A stretch of 64,000 bases of DNA from Parachlamydia acanthamoebae (GTDB taxonomy: Bacteria; Chlamydiota; Chlamydiia; Chlamydiales; Parachlamydiaceae), in assembly GCF_000875975.1 (NCBI RefSeq), contig NZ_BAWW01000005.1:1-64000 (forward strand), given 5' to 3'. The position numbers and the translations under genes are program-made. Each line of letters starts with the position of its first letter. Within the stretch, counting starts at the first letter, position 1. Shown here in pieces: positions 61,710 to 64,000 of this stretch. The notes under the pieces are model-generated. The model did not search any database, was not told where the DNA came from, and saw only the letters and a program-made list of their open reading frames with translations.

Positions 61710-64000
61710 TTAATAAGCTTTCTTTTCTTTTTGCCTTGAGCGCTGCAGGCCAAGGATGAGTAAGCGGTCAATCAACTCTTCATTAGAAAATCCATTAGCC
61801 TCACACATTTGCGGATAGAGGCTGAAGGGGGTAAATCCTGGAATGGGATTGATTTCGTTAAACCAAAAAGATCCCGATTGATCAAGAAAAAAATCGATAC
61901 GCGCCATCCCCTTGCAAGTTGCAGCTTGGTAAGCTTTTAACGCAATTGCCTTTCCTTCTTCCATCCATTTTTCAGGTAAATCCGCTTGGGGAGTCGATGG
62001 CGTCGCATTATCGCGTGAATACTTACCTCTGTAGTCGTGAATTTTTCCCGCTGAAAAAACCTCTCCGGGCGGAAGTACAGTAATCTGATCATTTCCTAAA
62101 ACGGCAAATTCAATTTCTCTTCCCGCAATCTCATTTTCGACAAGGATAACAGGATCAAACGCAAAAGCGTTGCGAATTGCTGCATCTAATTCTGTTTCAT
62201 TTGTCACCCTTTGAACACCAATGCTTGATCCAAGATGAACGGGTTTTACAAAAATCGGAAAAATCAGCTTTTCTCGTATTTCGTGAAGAAGGTCTTTTGC
62301 CCTGTTTTTCCAATCCGTTTCGCTAAAAGCAATAAAGGAGGATGTTTGGATACCTGCATGTTGCATCAAACGTTTAGCAATGGCTTTATCCATGCAAATT
62401 GCAGAGCTTTGATGATCACAACCAACGTAAGGTTTTCCTAGAATTTCTAAGAAACCTTGGATCGTTCCATCTTCCCCAAAAGTACCATGCAAAATCGGAA
62501 AAAAGAGGTCACATTTTTGTAACTGCTGGAGAACTTGAGAAGAAATTAAAAATTCTTCACTATCCCCTTCATTTTTTAATACCCACTTCCCTTCTTTAGT
62601 AATCAGAAATTCATGAGTCTCATATAAATCTCGGTCAAGCGAGCGACAAATATATTGAGAAGACGTCAATGAAACCTCATGTTCGGTTGACTTACCTCCA
62701 TACAAAATTCCAATGTGTAATTTGGGAGGTTGCAAATCAATTTTTTGAAGTAATTCAGGGATTGCAGCATGAATATCTCCCGCACCCAAAGTCACCACAA
62801 CATCATGTGGGAAAAGTGTCTGATAAACTTTTTCCACAATTTCTTTCCGCGGACTATAATAGAAATCGGGACTACGATCTTGGCTTAGCTCATCAAAAAC
62901 TTTTTGTGTTGTGACGCCAGGAATTTCTTGTTCTCCAGCTGAATAAATATCAGTTACATACACCATGTCCGCTGATTCGAAAATCCCTCGATAGGTTCCA
63001 AGACAGTCTTTAGTACGGGAATAGCGGTGTGGTTGAAAAAGAACAATTAATCTTTTTTCCCCTATCGCATCACGAATGGCTCGTAAGGTTACTGCGATTT
63101 CGTTTGGATGATGCGCATAATCATCAATGAATAAAATTTCTTGTTTTTGTCCCCGCATCGTACATCTTCTTCCAACCCCAGGAAACGTCGAAAGAGCCTT
63201 TCGAATCGCATGTTCTTCAATCCCCATTTGCAAAGCTAAGCCAAAAACAGCCGCACTATTTAGCACATTATAAGAGCCGATTTGGGCAATCTCAATCTGG
63301 CGATACTGCAGTCCTCGGAAAGTGATATCGAAAGAAGTTTTCCATCCTTTCTGGGTAAATTGGAGAATACGCAGCTGACAATCTGAATTAAATCCGTAAG
63401 AAACCCCTTCGATGTTTAGCTTTTGCAAGCGAGAATCATCTCCACACCAGAAAAGATGATCGGCAGACTCCACCTTTTTTGCAAACTGATGGAAAGCCCT
63501 TACAAGCGCTTCTTCCGTCTGATAATAATTCATATGGTCCAAATCAATATTCGTGATAATACCTCCATAAGGAGTATAGCGCAAAAAGGACCCATCGCTT
63601 TCGTCGGCTTCCGCTACAAAATAGTCCCCCTTCCCGTGCTGAGCATTTGCATTTAGTTGAGCAATTACTCCCCCTATAGCAAATGAAGGATCTTGTCCGG
63701 CATGATGCAACACCCATGATAGAAGACTCGACGTTGTTGTTTTCCCATGCGTGCCTGTGACTGCCAATGTTTTACGGTTTTGCATCAGTAAAGCTAAAAG
63801 GTCTGAGCGATGCAACATTGGACATTTGAGTTGCTGGGCAGCTATGAACTCGGGATTGGATTCTTTGATATCGCTCGTGTAGACAATCGTCGTACCCGGT
63901 TTTATATAAGACGCTGAGTGTCCGATAAATAAAGTAGCTCCCGCTTCTTTTAAAGCCCGTGTCGTTGAGCTTTCAGCTAAGTCACTTCCAGTTACAGGAA
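61710..64000 (-). CDS. murC/ddl: MurC-Ddl fusion, UDP-MurNAc-L-Ala ligase / D-Ala-D-Ala ligase, 5' end off the window
   Basis: The frame is open to the right edge, so the start lies outside; the ATG at 63818 is internal, since GSDLAESSTTRALKEAGATL upstream is part of the MurC Rossmann domain. MurC motifs: LAVTGTHGKTTTSSLL (ATP), FVAEADESDGSFL, FIDDYAHHPNEIAVTLRAIR and VLFQPHRYSRTKD. After about residue 430 the Ddl part begins with LHIGILYGGKSTEHEVSLTS, then FPILHGTFGEDGTIQGFLEI, FVKPVHLGSSIGVQRV and FWFNEINPIPGFTPFSLYP. The fusion is a chlamydial hallmark and makes peptidoglycan precursors. Confidence 0.97.
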   Translation of the reverse strand, partial: PVTGSDLAESSTTRALKEAGATLFIGHSASYIKPGTTIVYTSDIKESNPEFIAAQQLKCPMLHRSDLLALLMQNRKTLAVTGTHGKTTTSSLLSWVLHHAGQDPSFAIGGVIAQLNANAQHGKGDYFVAEADESDGSFLRYTPYGGIITNIDLDHMNYYQTEEALVRAFHQFAKKVESADHLFWCGDDSRLQKLNIEGVSYGFNSDCQLRILQFTQKGWKTSFDITFRGLQYRQIEIAQIGSYNVLNSAAVFGLALQMGIEEHAIRKALSTFPGVGRRCTMRGQKQEILFIDDYAHHPNEIAVTLRAIRDAIGEKRLIVLFQPHRYSRTKDCLGTYRGIFESADMVYVTDIYSAGEQEIPGVTTQKVFDELSQDRSPDFYYSPRKEIVEKVYQTLFPHDVVVTLGAGDIHAAIPELLQKIDLQPPKLHIGILYGGKSTEHEVSLTSSQYICRSLDRDLYETHEFLITKEGKWVLKNEGDSEEFLISSQVLQQLQKCDLFFPILHGTFGEDGTIQGFLEILGKPYVGCDHQSSAICMDKAIAKRLMQHAGIQTSSFIAFSETDWKNRAKDLLHEIREKLIFPIFVKPVHLGSSIGVQRVTNETELDAAIRNAFAFDPVILVENEIAGREIEFAVLGNDQITVLPPGEVFSAGKIHDYRGKYSRDNATPSTPQADLPEKWMEEGKAIALKAYQAATCKGMARIDFFLDQSGSFWFNEINPIPGFTPFSLYPQMCEANGFSNEELIDRLLILGLQRSRQKEKKAY

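Noticed and set aside
63818-63820. ATG taken as start of MurC/Ddl
   Set aside because: The same frame continues upstream with MurC sequence to the edge of the window, so this Met is internal.
1-64000. CRISPR arrays, rRNA or tRNA genes, complete insertion sequences
   Set aside because: Scanned for regular direct repeats with spacers, tRNA T-loop signatures and transposase motifs; none was convincing.

Overview
The window reads as chromosome of an amoeba-associated chlamydia (order Chlamydiales, most likely Parachlamydiaceae / Protochlamydia-like). The evidence is a MurC-Ddl fusion enzyme, a pyrophosphate-dependent phosphofructokinase next to an alpha/beta hydrolase, a fabF-Nudix-rsfS-miaA-rsbV-ftsQ-cutA-murC/ddl neighbourhood that I recall from Chlamydia trachomatis, low GC, and a load of eukaryotic-like domain proteins (F-box, ubiquitin-like, RasGEF) typical of protist endosymbionts. 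The species cannot be fixed without a search.

Layout. 0-4.4 kb is a decayed accessory region: a candidate NleD-like (M91) zinc metalloprotease with 37-residue repeats, the 3' remnant of a large helix-turn-helix gene whose intact relative lies at 12.7-14.8 kb, a frameshifted Cdd1-like gene, a VOC protein and a broken tyrosine recombinase. 4.4-10.9 kb: an AsmA/TamB-like envelope protein, a BrkB/YihY membrane protein, a protein with an internal ubiquitin-like domain, a frameshifted DUF488 gene and a helical-repeat protein. 11-20.4 kb: mainly lineage-specific proteins, including a methyltransferase-like protein, the 702-residue HTH protein, a DUF192 protein, a DMT-type permease and a 570-residue protein with a papain-like Cys/His/Asp pattern. 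20.7-23.6 kb: three exported-looking sugar-modifying enzymes in one operon. 23.7-26.7 kb: NhaD-type antiporter and lemA-htpX. 27-31.2 kb: two exported proteins, PFP and a hydrolase. 31.4-37.8 kb: a secreted protein with a kinase-like C-terminus, a coiled-coil protein, a VOC-like unknown, and a proline-rich RasGEF protein behind a near-consensus sigma-70 promoter. 37.8-40.1 kb: heptose genes hldD-hldE. 40.3-43.4 kb: two divergent F-box proteins.

44.2-64 kb is almost entirely minus-strand housekeeping: murC/ddl, a family 2 glycosyltransferase, ftsQ, cutA, khpA, ssb, rsbV-like, miaA, an FMN reductase, a coiled-coil protein, a HAD phosphatase, type III glutamine synthetase, nadD, rsfS, fabF, Nudix, then bioF-bioC and, after a 0.55-kb degenerate gap, bioD-bioA. 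No bioB is present in the window.

The most notable theme is host manipulation: ubiquitin-like, F-box (two), RasGEF, M91 metalloprotease, papain-like protease and kinase-like proteins all fall within 43 kb, interleaved with ordinary metabolism. No tRNA, rRNA, CRISPR array or intact insertion sequence was found.
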